Positions 13,161 through 24,186 of a DNA stretch of 64,000 bases are shown here, piece by piece (the first letter of the stretch is position 1; each line of letters opens with the position of its first letter). Source of the stretch: Cordia subcordata (taxonomy: Eukaryota; Streptophyta; Magnoliopsida; Boraginales; Cordiaceae); assembly GCA_028554755.1 (NCBI GenBank), contig JAPTOF010000001.1, positions 33,685,501 to 33,749,500 on the forward strand. Reading direction: 5' to 3'. The notes beneath the pieces were generated by a model. It did not search any database. It was not told the DNA's origin and was given only the letters and a program-made list of their open reading frames with translations. The position numbers and the translations under genes were made by a program.

Positions 13161-14830
13161 TGCTTTCTGCTTCACCGTATTTCAACCTCTTCTGACTTGC
13201 CATCAGCCATGGCTGGTTTCCATTCTCTTTTTGTTGTTTCTGTACATACTGTTCGCATATATTTTATATATTAGTAAAATTATACTTTAATTAGCGATTG
13301 ATTTCTTTTGTTTTTTAGTTAGAAAATTTTCCTTATTTCCTTCTCTTAGTCTTGAGTGACTAGCTAGCCTTTATCTCTATAAACCCATGTAATATACATT
13401 GCAATTCATTCAAGGATATAAAATATATGCTTGTACACATATCTTTGTGCTCTTCTTGGCTATTTCGAAATGGTGTTAGATTTACTGTCTGGCTAGCCTA
13501 TGCCACTGTCTTCAAATTTGCTTGTTTTTCAAATTTGGTTTGGAGAAATCGTACTTTTTTGGTCACATCTTGCTACGAGAATCTACCTACCCAATAGAGC
13601 TTGTGGAGAGGGATCCAACAGTGAAAAAAATAGAGTCAAACAGAGGTCGCATGCGCTCATACATTCCGCCCAAAGTGCTAGCAGAGTCTTGTTGACCTCA
13701 TCTGACGTCAGTCCTAGCCATGTCTGGCATAGTTATTTTGGAGATAGGATTACATTCACTTAGGCCAACTCTAACAATTTTCTCCACATTCCCTGCCTAT
13801 AAAGACTTTGGGATCATTTTGTTACATGTAAGGCCTCATATTTTAGTTTTATTACATCAGCTTCCTTACTCTTAACTATCATTGATTCTAAGGATTCTCT
13901 ATCAATTTTACTCCAATAGCATCCCTATCCAGGACATTCTACTTTTATTCTATTCTAAAACATAGCGTTCTTTAGTTATAAACATATTATTTTAATTTTT
14001 TGTTCGTATTAATTGATTATTAGTAACAAATATTATATTTTCAAATACGATTTACTTTTAATTTTGTATATAATATTATTTTTAAATTTAATAACAATTT
14101 CTTTTATTATTAACAAATAATTTTTATTAATCAAATCTCTTTTTAATAATTTTATAGATTATTGAATTTTTTTATTTAATATCTTATAATACTAAATCTG
14201 AATTTAAGAAATTATTTATCATATTACATCTTAAATTAAAAGTTATTTAATTAAATTTACCAAGATGATATTTAGAGATGAGGCGGGAGATTATTTTTCT
14301 TCCTTTACGTGTAGGGATATTTTTTTTTCTATTCTTAAAGCACCCGTACATGTGGAGAATTGGATAAGAAAACTGTTTCAAGATGAGATTAATTTCATGT
14401 TTGAAGATGAGATTTTTTTGAAGCTGAGATTTTCTTATCAATCGTGTATATAACCATGAGCTTAAATATAATAATATAATAACAACGGGGCGCAATGTAA
14501 GAGCAATATTGAAGTTTAGAGAGAGAAGAGAGCGTTGATCGAGCTCTAAAAATATCTGATTGGTTTCATTAATGATTATTACACAGTGTTTACAACTATT
14601 TATTTATAAGCTAGCACAATTTCCAGAGATCAGAAGTCACAGCTGTCTTGTAAGTTAATTTGTGATAATCATCAAGTATTCTTACTATTACACGAAGGCG
14701 CGCTTGCTATATTCACTGATCTGACTTTATTACAATTGAAACTAGAAACTATCTATATAAGCTATAGCTTATCAAGCATAACGTGAAAATTTGCCAGATA
14801 TTTTAATCACTAGATTTACATTATATTATA
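13161..14830. other. Unassigned intergenic DNA
   Basis: AT-rich. 13140-13290 ('tttcaacctcttctgac', 'ccatggctg') matches 36055-36120 and so still belongs to the duplicated segment. The frame at 13500-13763 has no recognisable motif. 13960-14240 is extremely AT-rich. No gene is supported. Confidence 0.45.
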
Positions 14831-14833
14831 CTA

Positions 14834-14928
14834 TATATATGTGTGTGTATATATATATATATACATACTAAATGTGTTATCCAATATTTTCTTCCCGAGC
14901 CAAACTAAAGCCTTTCAAACCTGTCTAG

Positions 14929-14983
<55 letters not shown>

Positions 14984-15075
14984 GCACATATTAAATGTGT
15001 TATCCAATATTTTTTTCCCAAGCCAAACTAAAGCCTCTCAAACCTGTCAAGTGACACTCTAACCAACATGTTTCT
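14834..15075. repeat. Microsatellites with a duplicated 90-bp unit
   Basis: A (TA)n/(TG)n run is followed by a unit beginning 'taaatgtgttatccaatat' and ending 'tgtctagtgac', then (CT)n and (TA)n, and then a second copy of the unit ('taaatgtgttatccaatat' to 'tgtcaagtgac'). Two direct copies separated by simple repeats suggest slippage or unequal exchange between microsatellites. Confidence 0.75.
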
Positions 15076-15439
15076 CCTGTATTATATCGCTAGAAATCTT
15101 AAAAGAATATGTCACCCTGCGCATAGCGAGGGGTCTAGACTAGTATAATTTTAGCCAGCGTTACTGTAGATGTTACTATTTTTTATCATCCATTCATCAC
15201 TAGCCATATGCCTATACTTAGTCGCATGGCAAAATAATAATTTTTTTAGAAAAAAGAATTTCTTTCTTCTTTTAATGTATCAACTAAGTATTTCAATAAA
15301 AATAGAGCAATATCTAGCATTTGCTTCATGTTTTAAGCCATTGTTGAGCAATAATTTGAAAAATAACGGCCACAACCGAACTGTAAACTTGGTACAAAAA
15401 TTTATATCTGTTTCGGGCCTCTTTTAAAGAATTAAATAA

Positions 15440-15575
15440 GAGCTTGATCAGATAAACAGTATTACTGATCTATAAGCCTGTGGACGTGCAAGTTGTTTGC
15501 CCTTTCAACTTCTTCATTGAACATATCTATAAGTAGACGCCCAATGGACTACAAGCATTAGCATTCCTCATCCTC
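15440..15575. repeat. Isolated fragment of block D
   Basis: Matches 33555-33690 ('actgatctataagcctgt', 'gcaagttgtttgccctttc', 'agcattcctcatcct') outside the three main units. It is a stray piece of the duplicated segment. Confidence 0.55.
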
Positions 15576-16480
15576 TCTCTCCCTCTGTATATATATGTAT
15601 GTATTTGTTGAATATATTAGTTTAATATATATTAATTATATTTTGATGATACTAAAATTGTGTTTTGTTATCTAATTGCTACTACTTGTAGTATGTTGAA
15701 TATCTTACATAGTAACATTATTGGAGCAAAGAAAAGAGATAGAGCATGGTTATGGAGCATGGGTCATGAAGCTTAGCTAACTTATAGCTATAATTTTTTT
15801 CTTCTTTTAGTCTTATGTTAAGTTGACCTTAATATATAAGCAAATGACTATGAGTTCAGAAACTTAATACATTGCATGTATTCTTCAAAAGTTTTGTTTA
15901 TAAGTCGTGTTCTCTTATACTTGATCATCTTTTCTCCTTAATACATATTTATACATCCTTTCTATCTCTTATACTTAGTATTATATGTGCACATATTTTC
16001 ATTTGTATTCAAAACAACTTTTACTGTAGAAAATTTAGCTTTGAAATCCATTTTTTTACATTATGGAGTTGCATGCACTATAGTACTCTATATTACATTG
16101 GTATTTGATACCTTGATAGATATATGTGTGCTTATATGTATGCATATATTAGCATTCCTTTGCAGTAAAAGTACACTGCTTTGAGTATAGAGTTTGTATT
16201 ATAAGTAAATAAGTTTTTTTTGTATAAGACTATTACCTATTGAATAAAATTATTACATGTAAAAAGCCTTCTTTCATGAATAAAATCTGAAACTCTTAAT
16301 TTAATCTTCCATTGAATGTTTGGAAGATAGGTTTGTGTTAGTATTTATTGTTGACTTAAGCATCCAAAATCTACAGAAAAACGTTTCTATTGTTGATTTG
16401 ATGTGTAGTAGGTTTTTGGTAAAAATTTAAACAGCTTTTCTCAGTTTTTTCTATAACTACCAGCCTATAGAGGCAGTCGA
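15576..16480. other. Unassigned intergenic DNA
   Basis: AT-rich with no convincing gene. It ends where Ty3-gypsy integrase homology begins. Confidence 0.4.
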
Positions 16481-16499
16481 CCAGCTTTTCATGGAGCAG

Positions 16500-17545
16500 A
16501 GCTGAGGTATTTGCGGGAACCACACTGGGGTCAGGGTTCTGGTGCAAAAGGCACTATGTTCTGGGTACTACTGGCCGACCATGCAGAAAGATGCTGAGAG
16601 ACTAGTGCAGAAATGCGATGCTTGTCATCGTCATTCCAGCATACAAAATTGGCCATCCTCGAAGATGACCCCAATGACGAGTCTATGGCCTTTCGCTCAA
16701 TAGGGGCTTGACATCGTTAGTCCTCTCCCGACGGGAACAGGGCAGAGGAAGTTTGCTGTTGTTGCTGCATATTATTTTACCCGGTGGGTTGAGGCAGAGG
16801 CTGTACCTAAGATAACTAAGAAGGCTGCTTGGGGATTTGTTTGGAAAAATATAGTATGCAGATTTGGGATCTCGAACACGATCATAATTGACCACGGCGG
16901 CAGTTTGACTGTACATTTCTTCGAAATAAATGTGAGGATCTGAGCATTAATTTGAAGTTTGCTTCGTTTGCTCACCCACAATCCAATGGGCAAGTAGAAG
17001 TTATCAACAGGACATTGCTGCAGGCGATGAAATCCAAATTGGGCAACGCAAAGGGTTGTGGGTCGACATCCTACTAGAGGTGCTATGATGCATGCGGACG
17101 ACACCCAGCATTGTCACTAAAAAGACATCGTTCAGGCTGGTTTTTGGAGTGGAGGTCGTTATCCCAGCGGAGATCGATCTCCAAGCTGGAGGGTCGCCAA
17201 CTACAACCCAGACATGAATGATCAGAGTTTGAGAGAGCAGTTGGACTTGTTGGACGAAGTCCGGGAAACCGCCTACCTCCGGACCGTGGCACATAAGGAG
17301 GCCGTGGCTTGAAGCTTCGCTAAACTGTGAAGGCCAAGACGATCAAAGAAGGAAGCTTGGTATTACGGAAGGGCCCATTTTGAAGGGATAGAGAGATCGA
17401 AAGTTGGGACCAAACTGGGAAAGTCCCTACTTGGTCATGAAAGAAGTGCAACCAGGGACCTAACGCCTGGCGGATCTTGATAGGAAAGATCTTAACAACG
17501 CATGGAATGTTGAGCACCTTCGGTCTTACTATGTGTGGTGACTTA
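16500..17545 (+). pseudogene. Ty3-gypsy (Tat-type) integrase, 3' end of pol
   Basis: Translation gives, in order: a zinc-binding region (CGNHTG, GYYWPTMQKDAE, VQKCDACHRH); the integrase core with first Asp in GLDIVSPLPTGTGQRKF, then YYFTRWVEAEAVPKITKKA, FVWKNIVCRFGISNTIIIDH (second Asp, with His where Asn is usual) and HPQSNGQVEVINRTL (catalytic Glu); WCMRTTP, EVVIPAEI; and a C-terminal GPNWESPYLV...NAWNVEHLRSYY module. A TAG replaces the usual Trp before GLDIV, and frameshifts follow at about 16928 and 17053. Further stops break the C-terminus. Reverse transcriptase and gag are absent upstream, so the element is 5'-truncated. Lineage is inferred from the integrase signature and the antisense ORF downstream. 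Confidence 0.85.
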
Positions 17546-17660
17546 GCACACCCGCTGTTGTGTTTGTAATTCAATCAAGGCATGAGTGCCATACCCAGTA
17601 ATTCAGGGGACTAACCTTGCTTGTGTCATGGACAATGGGTACTATCTGCTATATCCAAGA

Positions 17661-17980
17661 GATTTTTGTTGTCTTAACATATTGATTTATTAATGCAAGA
17701 GATCTTTGTTGTCTTAACATATTGATTTATTAATGAAAGAGATCTTTGTTGTCTTAATATATTGATCTATTAATGCAAGAGATCTTTGTTGTCTTAACAT
17801 ATTGATCTATTAATGCAAGAGATCTTTGTTGTCTTAAACATATTGATCTATTAATGAAAGACATGTTTGTTGACTTAACATATTGATTTTCTAACGCAAA
17901 GGATCTCTGTTTTCCTAACATATTGATCCGTTAGTGCAAAAGGTCTTTGTTATCTTAACATAGTATTATGAAAGACTTAC
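17661..17980. repeat. Tandem array, eight copies of a 40-bp unit
   Basis: Units starting 'gatctttgttgtcttaaca' recur at 17661, 17701, 17741, 17781, 17821, about 17862, 17902 and 17942. The first five are nearly identical and the last three more diverged. The array lies between the pol end and the antisense ORF of the Tat element. Such 3'-untranslated arrays are known in Tat elements and have been proposed to seed satellites. Confidence 0.9.
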
Positions 17981-18239
17981 GTCATCATGTTATCCCAACT
18001 GGCACTTTCCCATATGGGAAAAACAATAAAAGGGTGAAAGCCAACCAAGAAACGATATTTGTTATGTACGAGCAAGAAATCACAAGGATTCATTAGAGAG
18101 ATACATACATAATATAAAAAGAAAAGTTCAAATCCTACACTACAATTAATACTAAGGGGATGTAAACCCCCGTACATATAGAGCATAGAATAAGCAATAA
18201 GAAACGCTGGCCAGCCTAAGCCTAAGGGAGGCCATGTAA

Positions 18240-20420
18240 GACTACTGGGGGCAAAATGCAAACTTCTAAGCAACTAAGACAAAAGCAGAGATACAATATG
18301 AGCAAACTAGGTCAACTCCCCTAGTGAGGATTGGAGTGCCTAGGCATCCCGGAAAAGGAAAGGTGGCATACTCGTTATCAGGGCCGAGTGTAAGAGGAGG
18401 TGTGAGGCGAACAAAGGAAGTATCCAAAGAAAGGTGATGGTCGGTGATCTCCTGAAGCAGGTCTGAGCGGGTCTGCCGGATATGGCTCTGAGCCTCAAGC
18501 TTGAACCACTCGTAACCCTCGTTTGTTGCTATGCAGAACCTAAACGCCTCAGCCTTGTCGTGACTGATCTCATCAGCAAGGGCCTTGTACTTCCTTAAGG
18601 CAGCAAGCTCTTTGTCCTTCTCGGCGATCTCCTTGTCCCTCGTTTGGCATAACGCGCGAATCCCATCCCGCTCCGCTCGAGCCTCTGCTAACTCCTTCTC
18701 CTTCTTCTTTATCAAGTCGTATGCCTTCGCATGTTGCTCCTTACACCAAATTCTCTCTTTAGTTCTATTCTTGGCAAATGTCCTAGCTAAGGCCTTTGCT
18801 TTCTTCCATTGCTCCTTGGCAGTGGCATGACCCTTCTGTTCTTCTTAAGTTGTTGGGCTAAGTGCTTTGTGAGCTTGGTTACATGGAGGTTGCCAGCAAA
18901 AACCTATCCAGGATGAAGGGAATAGTTGGAAAATAGAATGGCAAGTGAAAAGGGTGTATGGATAGAGTAGAGGACGTATCTGGCATAGCGCGTAATCCAG
19001 CTCCTTGTTGAGATTCACCGAGCTAACTCCAGCCAGGGAAGTATCAAGCCTGATGTGCTTCCAAGAAAATGAGGAGTGATCCCTCTGTGGGCCTTTGGAA
19101 TGCTTTAACGAGTAGATGGCAGAGGAAAAAGGAATGTGATCTATGGAATCCTCGGAGGTTCCCCAAGACCTTTCTCGAGGATTTGAGGAAGAAGCTGTGG
19201 GAGTCGATCTAGACGGTGGCGTAGCATTAGCAGCCTTCTCCTTGTCTGCAAGTTTGGTGAGCTTATGTCTCCTGCATTCCTTCGAGAAAGAGCTCATGTC
19301 GATGTCCTCCGTGAATAATGAAATGGGATCCCACGGGGGAGTCAGAGCGAGGACACTGGTAGTTGCTGAGCTAGTACGGGAAGAGGACGCTTTCTTCGAG
19401 AGCTTACTAAAAAGGTCCTTGCAGTTTCTCCTCTTGTCACCATACTTGTAGAAACAAAAACGAATGATTGTCAGGTAACTTTATTTAAACATGAGCATGG
19501 AGGCATAAAACGAGGTGGGAACCAAACTCACTTTCTAGATTGGAAGGCTCAGGCTCCACAAAAGTTAAAAGCTTGCTACTCTCAGGGGCAGCCATAGATT
19601 CGGTGGATAGGCCATCTCTGCCATATCTGCCCAGTGTACAGGATTCCCTTTCATCGGACCCAGAGTCGCTATCAGCCTGGTGGTATCATTCTCATCTGAA
19701 CCTTCTGAAAATTCGATCAATCTAGGCGTCCTCTTGTATAAACCAGTTTCCCTCATATTCATTGGGTCGAAGAAAGATTTAAAGCAATGAAGGTCTGGGC
19801 CTGGAGGAGTGACAGCCACCATAAGGGCCAGAGTAGTTTCCTCCGGAGCTGGGTGAGACTTTCAGAACCCTTAGTGGATTGAAAAGCTCCATGAACCCTC
19901 CTTCAGAGACAGGAAGTAAAACTGGCTATTACACGACATGTTCGGACAGGAGACTTTGGACATAAATTGTTTGTTCTTTAGAGCTTGAAAATAGTACCAA
20001 CTGAGAAAGCGAGGTGATTTGCTCAAGGTCATTAGCTCAACGAAAGCATTTGCCAAAGGCGTATAGCCCCTATCGGACAAGAGGACGACCAGTGCTGTCA
20101 TTATTTTCTAGCCATTCAGTGCTAGTTGCCCAGGCGCTATCTCGAAACGGCAGAGATGTCACAAAAAAATTGCGGCAATGGCACACGAATCCCCATCATT
20201 AAAGTAGATTCGTAAATGGCAATCTTGCCGGCAGGGGGCAACAAGCACTCTCGTCAGGCTTGGAAGCACGAATGTTAACTGAATCATCAATCTGCCCGCA
20301 TTCTTTAAACCTTTTTGCCCTCCCTTGTATGGCAACATTGGAGATATACCTGGCGGTCTAGTTTGGGGGGGCAGAAGCCATAGGGAGCTTGCTTGGACGA
20401 CGAACTGCACCACCATATGA
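18240..20420 (-). pseudogene. Antisense ORF of Tat-type gypsy element, decayed
   Basis: Opposite to pol, the minus strand carries coding-like pieces. About 20150-19875 reads FEIAPGQLALNG, a stop in place of Trp, then MTALVVLLSDRGYTPLANAF and SWYYFQALKNKQF, which resembles the plant 'gypsy-type transposon' domain (PF04195) found in antisense ORFs of Tat elements. Middle pieces (19297-18845) hold CRRHKLTKLADKEKAA and a low-complexity linker. 18715-18266 (149 residues) is a charged coiled coil, KKKEKELAEARAERDGIRA, followed by KEIAEKDKELAALRK. Stops and frameshifts separate the pieces, so no full protein is made. The function of this protein in the lineage is not established. A candidate promoter and spliced leader lie upstream at 21.4-21.5 kb. 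Confidence 0.65.
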
Positions 20421-21628
20421 GCGGATCATTGACGGAGAGAGTTAGTCAAACAGCTGAGAGATCATGGAAGCACTATAGAGACTACGAAAGGAGAAGAGAG
20501 ACGGTACCTTCACAAGTTCAGGGTACACTGAGAGCGAGCCAAGAGAACCTGCCAAACAAACAAAAAGAACATACTAAGAAGCAATAATGGGGTCACGTTT
20601 AATGTAACCTAACTCAGGTGAAGAGAATGAATGCAAAGCAAGCTTAAGTATAAACTCGTGGTCACATGAGGAAGTTTAAGCACAAGTACGGCTACAAAGG
20701 ACCTTATGACGCAGAGAGTGTTTCCCTGCCATGATAAATAGGCTAGAAGGGGAAATCAAGAAGGATGTAATGACGAAGAAGACAACAGATTCCCCGATAA
20801 ACTGCTCGAACCTAGAGGGATCGAAAGAAGCGGATCCTCTTTACCAAGCATGACCGCCCGGTAAATTCCCTTTAATGATAGGTGGACCCGTTGAGGGTTC
20901 ATTCGCCCAGCTTGAGAAGGTGGAAACTCCTGTTGATGGTAAGCAAACCCGTGGGGGCATACCTGCTAGTCCTAAGAAGGCGACCAGACTTAGGGGCCAT
21001 TCGTCATGCCGGACAAAGGGCGGATCGTCCCCCGAGTGCCCACTAAACACGTGCCACAACTCATCCGCGTGCCGTAAGGAGACTCTAAGAGCGGAAAGAG
21101 ACCCTTCCCACTTGCGTCCACTGGGTCCATGAAATAAGAGAAGGGGCTGATCGTCTTTGCTTTCACCAACCGAGCTATTCGAGGAGAGAAGGGTGGCCCC
21201 AACGTACGAGCAACTGCCACGTCACATCCAAGGGAAAACTAGACGGGCAGTTGCGAGAAAAAAGCTATGGAGGAGAGTGGGAGTCGGACCCAACCTAGGG
21301 GCATCCGCCGGGTAGTTAACAGGCATGAGTGGGGGGCGGACCTAAGCCTTATGCATCTACCAACCCTTGACAGCAATTGAAATGTGTAGTTCTCTTCGTA
21401 TAATGGCTTGCTTACCTTGAAGCGGTCTTGCGTGAAATGTGAAATTCAAGCTTGTGAAATAAGGTTTAAGGAGGCCTATTTATAGGCCAAGCCCTGTGCG
21501 GAAAACAAGACGTCAGTCATTGAAAGGGGAAAACAAAACGTTTCGAGACGACTTTAATTGAGAAAAAAGGTATAACGAACTTAGCAGTTTTTGGCACTTA
21601 GACGATCGACAGACATCGTGTAAGACCT
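20421..21628 (-). other. Leader region of the antisense ORF
   Basis: Non-coding, GC-richer than the surroundings. On the minus strand a splice-donor-like CAAG/GTAAGC occurs near 21407-21416 and an acceptor-like, pyrimidine-rich 'tttgtttgtttggcag' ends at 20549, followed by another donor-like GAAG/GTACCG near 20508. These suggest a spliced leader feeding the antisense ORF. Splicing is an inference. Confidence 0.35.
21473..21488 (-). promoter_or_regulatory. Palindromic TATA box for antisense transcript
   Basis: GGCCTATAAATAGGCC on the minus strand is a 16-bp near-palindrome holding a strong plant TATA motif. It lies about 60-70 bp before the donor-like site at about 21410 and about 155 bp from the 3' LTR, a fitting place for a promoter driving the antisense ORF. 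Confidence 0.5.
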
Positions 21629-22380
21629 AAAAAGGGGGCAATTGATATGAGCAAGCGAAGCGAGCCAATTAAATGGCGACACGTGTCGGGGGGTAAAGGG
21701 GAAAAAGGGTAGACCCTTCAAGTGCGGGAGCAAGGGGCGGACGATATAGGTGTGGGTCTGCCTAATGGTGTAACATTGGGCGTACCCTTAAGCCACTAAC
21801 ACGTTCCTTATAATCTTCAACATATTTACCAAGGCGAGGATGCAGACCTTTAAGCAATATTTGAATGTGCAAAGGAAAGGACCCCGACCCCAAGCGTACA
21901 CCGGCAATTGAGGGAAAGCTTACTCTCATGCTAAGGGTACACTTGGGGTGAGTTCGCCGGTGAGTACATGACCTTTTCCCAAAGTAGTTGCCTATGCCAT
22001 GTCAACAATCCAAGCTAGTCCAGTCAACACCCTACTTGGGGTAAACCTTGAGTGTCGTGCACCGCTGTCTATAAATACCTGGCCACATTTCCAAAAAGAG
22101 GAGGTTTTTTAGGGTGAGAATTCTCTCTACACATTTTGAGCATATTCATAACATCTTCGAATGTCCTTTCACAAATTCATGAATCATGGTATTGACTTGA
22201 CTGTCGGAGGTACAATGTGGGGAAAGCCTTGCTCTGTCTTTGCCTCGCAGGGAAAGGCTTACGCGTTCATCGACCAGGCACAAAAGGCTTAACTTTCCAC
22301 CAACTTGGAACAAGGGAGGCTTGCTCGTCCGACACGCAGGCAAAGGTTGACCCTTGGCTTACGTGTTCATCTGCATCCCA
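21629..22380 (+). mobile_element. Polypurine tract and 3' LTR of Tat element
   Basis: A polypurine tract 'aaaaggggg' (about 21629-21637) is followed by a TG start at 21643 (TGATATGAGC). A TATA box, TCTATAAATA, lies at 22068-22077, about 425 bp into the LTR. The stretch after it contains 'ttgacttgactgtcggaggt', which resembles the U5 of Tat LTRs. The exact 3' boundary is not clear; I place it near 22380. No 5' LTR is present. Confidence 0.55.
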
Positions 22381-22822
22381 CCCAAGCGATATATTAAGTT
22401 TATCTGATCCATTACTGACGTGGAAGGGATCTCGCCACCCACATCAATGGAGAAGCATTTGCTGAGGTTGCTATAGCCATCTGATTCACAAGCAAGAGCT
22501 GCTGTGATGGAGATGACGAAGCAGCAAGCTGCAGAGGTTTCTGTCACCTTTGGATGAACAAGCTGCAAATATGACGACAGATATTCTGACTTCGAACATG
22601 TTCAGTACATAGTTATCCTACAGACACTTGTTGAGTATGATCTTAACAAGCTTTTTTGCTATTCCCCGATGGGAAAGAATACATAGACGAGTTTTCTCTT
22701 ACAACAATGTACAATTCTGAGTTGTATAATGTTACCACTTGATAGCTACTGTAGTTGCTAGGAAAGTTAAAAATGATTGAGTTTGTCTCTCACCTGGGTG
22801 GCTAGTTTATGTAATACAGTTT
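22381..22822. other. Unassigned DNA
   Basis: Short coding-like stretches with stops are present but no family is recognised. The sequence could be host DNA next to the F-box fragment at 23080. Confidence 0.35.
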
Positions 22823-23052
22823 GGGCCTGGTTGGATTGATTTATTTGAAAAGTTTTTTTAAAACAATTTTTGAAAAAACAACTTTTTTTTTAAGTTAACA
22901 ATTCTAGTTTTTAAAAAAAATTGTATTATAATTTTTTTAAAGAGTTTTAACTTTTTTAGAAGCCTAAATCAAATAATTAGTGTAAATTTAATATAACTTT
23001 TTTAAGAAAAAAAGTATTTCTTTTTTTTTTTAAAAACAATTCAAACAGGCCC
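22823..23052. mobile_element. Harbinger/Tourist-like MITE (M1)
   Basis: Ends GGGCCTGGTTGGATTG and CAATTCAAACAGGCCC are inverted repeats. The 3-bp TTT at 22820-22822 recurs at 23053-23055 as a likely target duplication. The interior is A/T runs with no gene. Confidence 0.75.
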
Positions 23053-23079
23053 TTTCCGTGCAGTATTTTCAGTTGTAAG

Positions 23080-23375
23080 ATGCTGGAGGTTCTATATGAT
23101 ACTATGCTTCTCAGCATCCCAAGCTTGGTTGGTCTCCCAAATCTCAAAACCCTTCATCTCGAATCGGTAGAATGCAATGAATCTGTTTGTAACCCATATA
23201 CTTGAATGTTTATTGCTGGAGACTCTGTACATTGAAAGAGACGTAGATGATGACGTGGTCACCTTTAACGTATATTCTCCTACTTTGGGAAATCTAACCT
23301 TCATGTATCATGATGCAGGTGGCTTCTCCCCAGAGCTTTACCACAAGCTTGAAATAAAATGCTCTTTCGTGTAGA
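23080..23375 (+). pseudogene. F-box/LRR (FBD-type) protein fragment
   Basis: In one frame the sequence reads IPSLVGLPNLKTLHLESVEC; after a frameshift near 23170-23190 it continues LECLLLETLYIERDVDDDVV, then TFNVYSPTLGNLTFMYHD, ending KLEIKCSFV and a stop. This matches the leucine-rich portion of plant F-box/LRR (FBD) proteins, substrate adaptors of SCF ubiquitin ligases, at the typical 'P-L-LKTLHL ... G-C-LE-L-IER' motif. The F-box and FBD domains are missing, so this is a short broken fragment. A MITE lies 30 bp upstream and may mark the break. Confidence 0.7.
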
Positions 23376-24186
23376 TACCTTAATCTATATGATGATTTGT
23401 TCGTGTTCAAAATTTATGCTTGGTAGATGAAGCACAAGTTGAGAAATTGGGGCTCCACCAAAAGCTAAGCTTGGGGCACAGAAGACGACCTTCTAACCTT
23501 TCGTTGATTAGGAGACGATGGTAGCTTATGTGGGATTCAAGCAGTAAATAAATTGATTGAGATTGCTTTTTTTTAGGAGTAATAACATGAGTTCGAATTT
23601 TATGAGGGGCAAGAGCTGGATTCACAAGTGGAGGATTTAAAAAAAACATGGTAGTTTAAATTTTAAAGGAAAAAATTTTTGGCCAAAATTAGCCCAAACG
23701 GAGACAAATTTGTCATTTACCATATCTTATGACATATTTATCCTTATTGAATAACTTTATTACTAATTCTTTTCTCTTGCATCATTGTTGGCTATCTAGC
23801 TACTACCAACATGTATATTGTCATTTCCAATGCATTGTCTAACATGTGTCTCTACATGTGATGTATTATATGTATACGTACATATATATACATACACATA
23901 TATATATATATATACATATATATACATACACATATATATATACATATATATACATATATATATATATTTATGTATGTATGTATGTATGTATGTATTTGAA
24001 CCTACAATTTAAATCCCAAAAAAAATTGCAGAAAAGCAATTTATCTTGACTAGATTTCATTTTTGTTTAACATGATTAGATTAAGGTTATAGTTTGGATG
24101 TAATTGCTTAAGATTCTACCTGTATGTAATTTGTTCAATTTGAAGTAATAAAATTGTTGTTCTTTTGGCCAAAAAAAAAAAAAAAA
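23376..24186. repeat. Microsatellite (23867-23995) and poly(A)-tailed end
   Basis: 23867-23995 is a compound (TA)n/(CATA)n/(TATG)n microsatellite. At 24150-24186 'aataaaattgttgttctttt' is followed by a run of about 16 A, resembling the 3' tail of a LINE or other retroposed copy. No coding part of such an element is recognised upstream. Confidence 0.5.

Noticed and set aside
17661..17980. Regular 40-bp repeats resembling a CRISPR array
   Set aside because: Units are contiguous with no unique spacers and sit in a plant retrotransposon.
18585..18830. Plus-strand Ser/Ala/Phe-rich frame
   Set aside because: Antisense of the coiled-coil part of the antisense ORF; the Lys/Glu-rich minus-strand reading is the meaningful one.
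20841..21220. Overlapping frames on both strands in a GC-richer stretch
   Set aside because: Higher GC leaves open frames by chance; no motifs, and the region fits an untranslated leader/intron of the Tat antisense unit.
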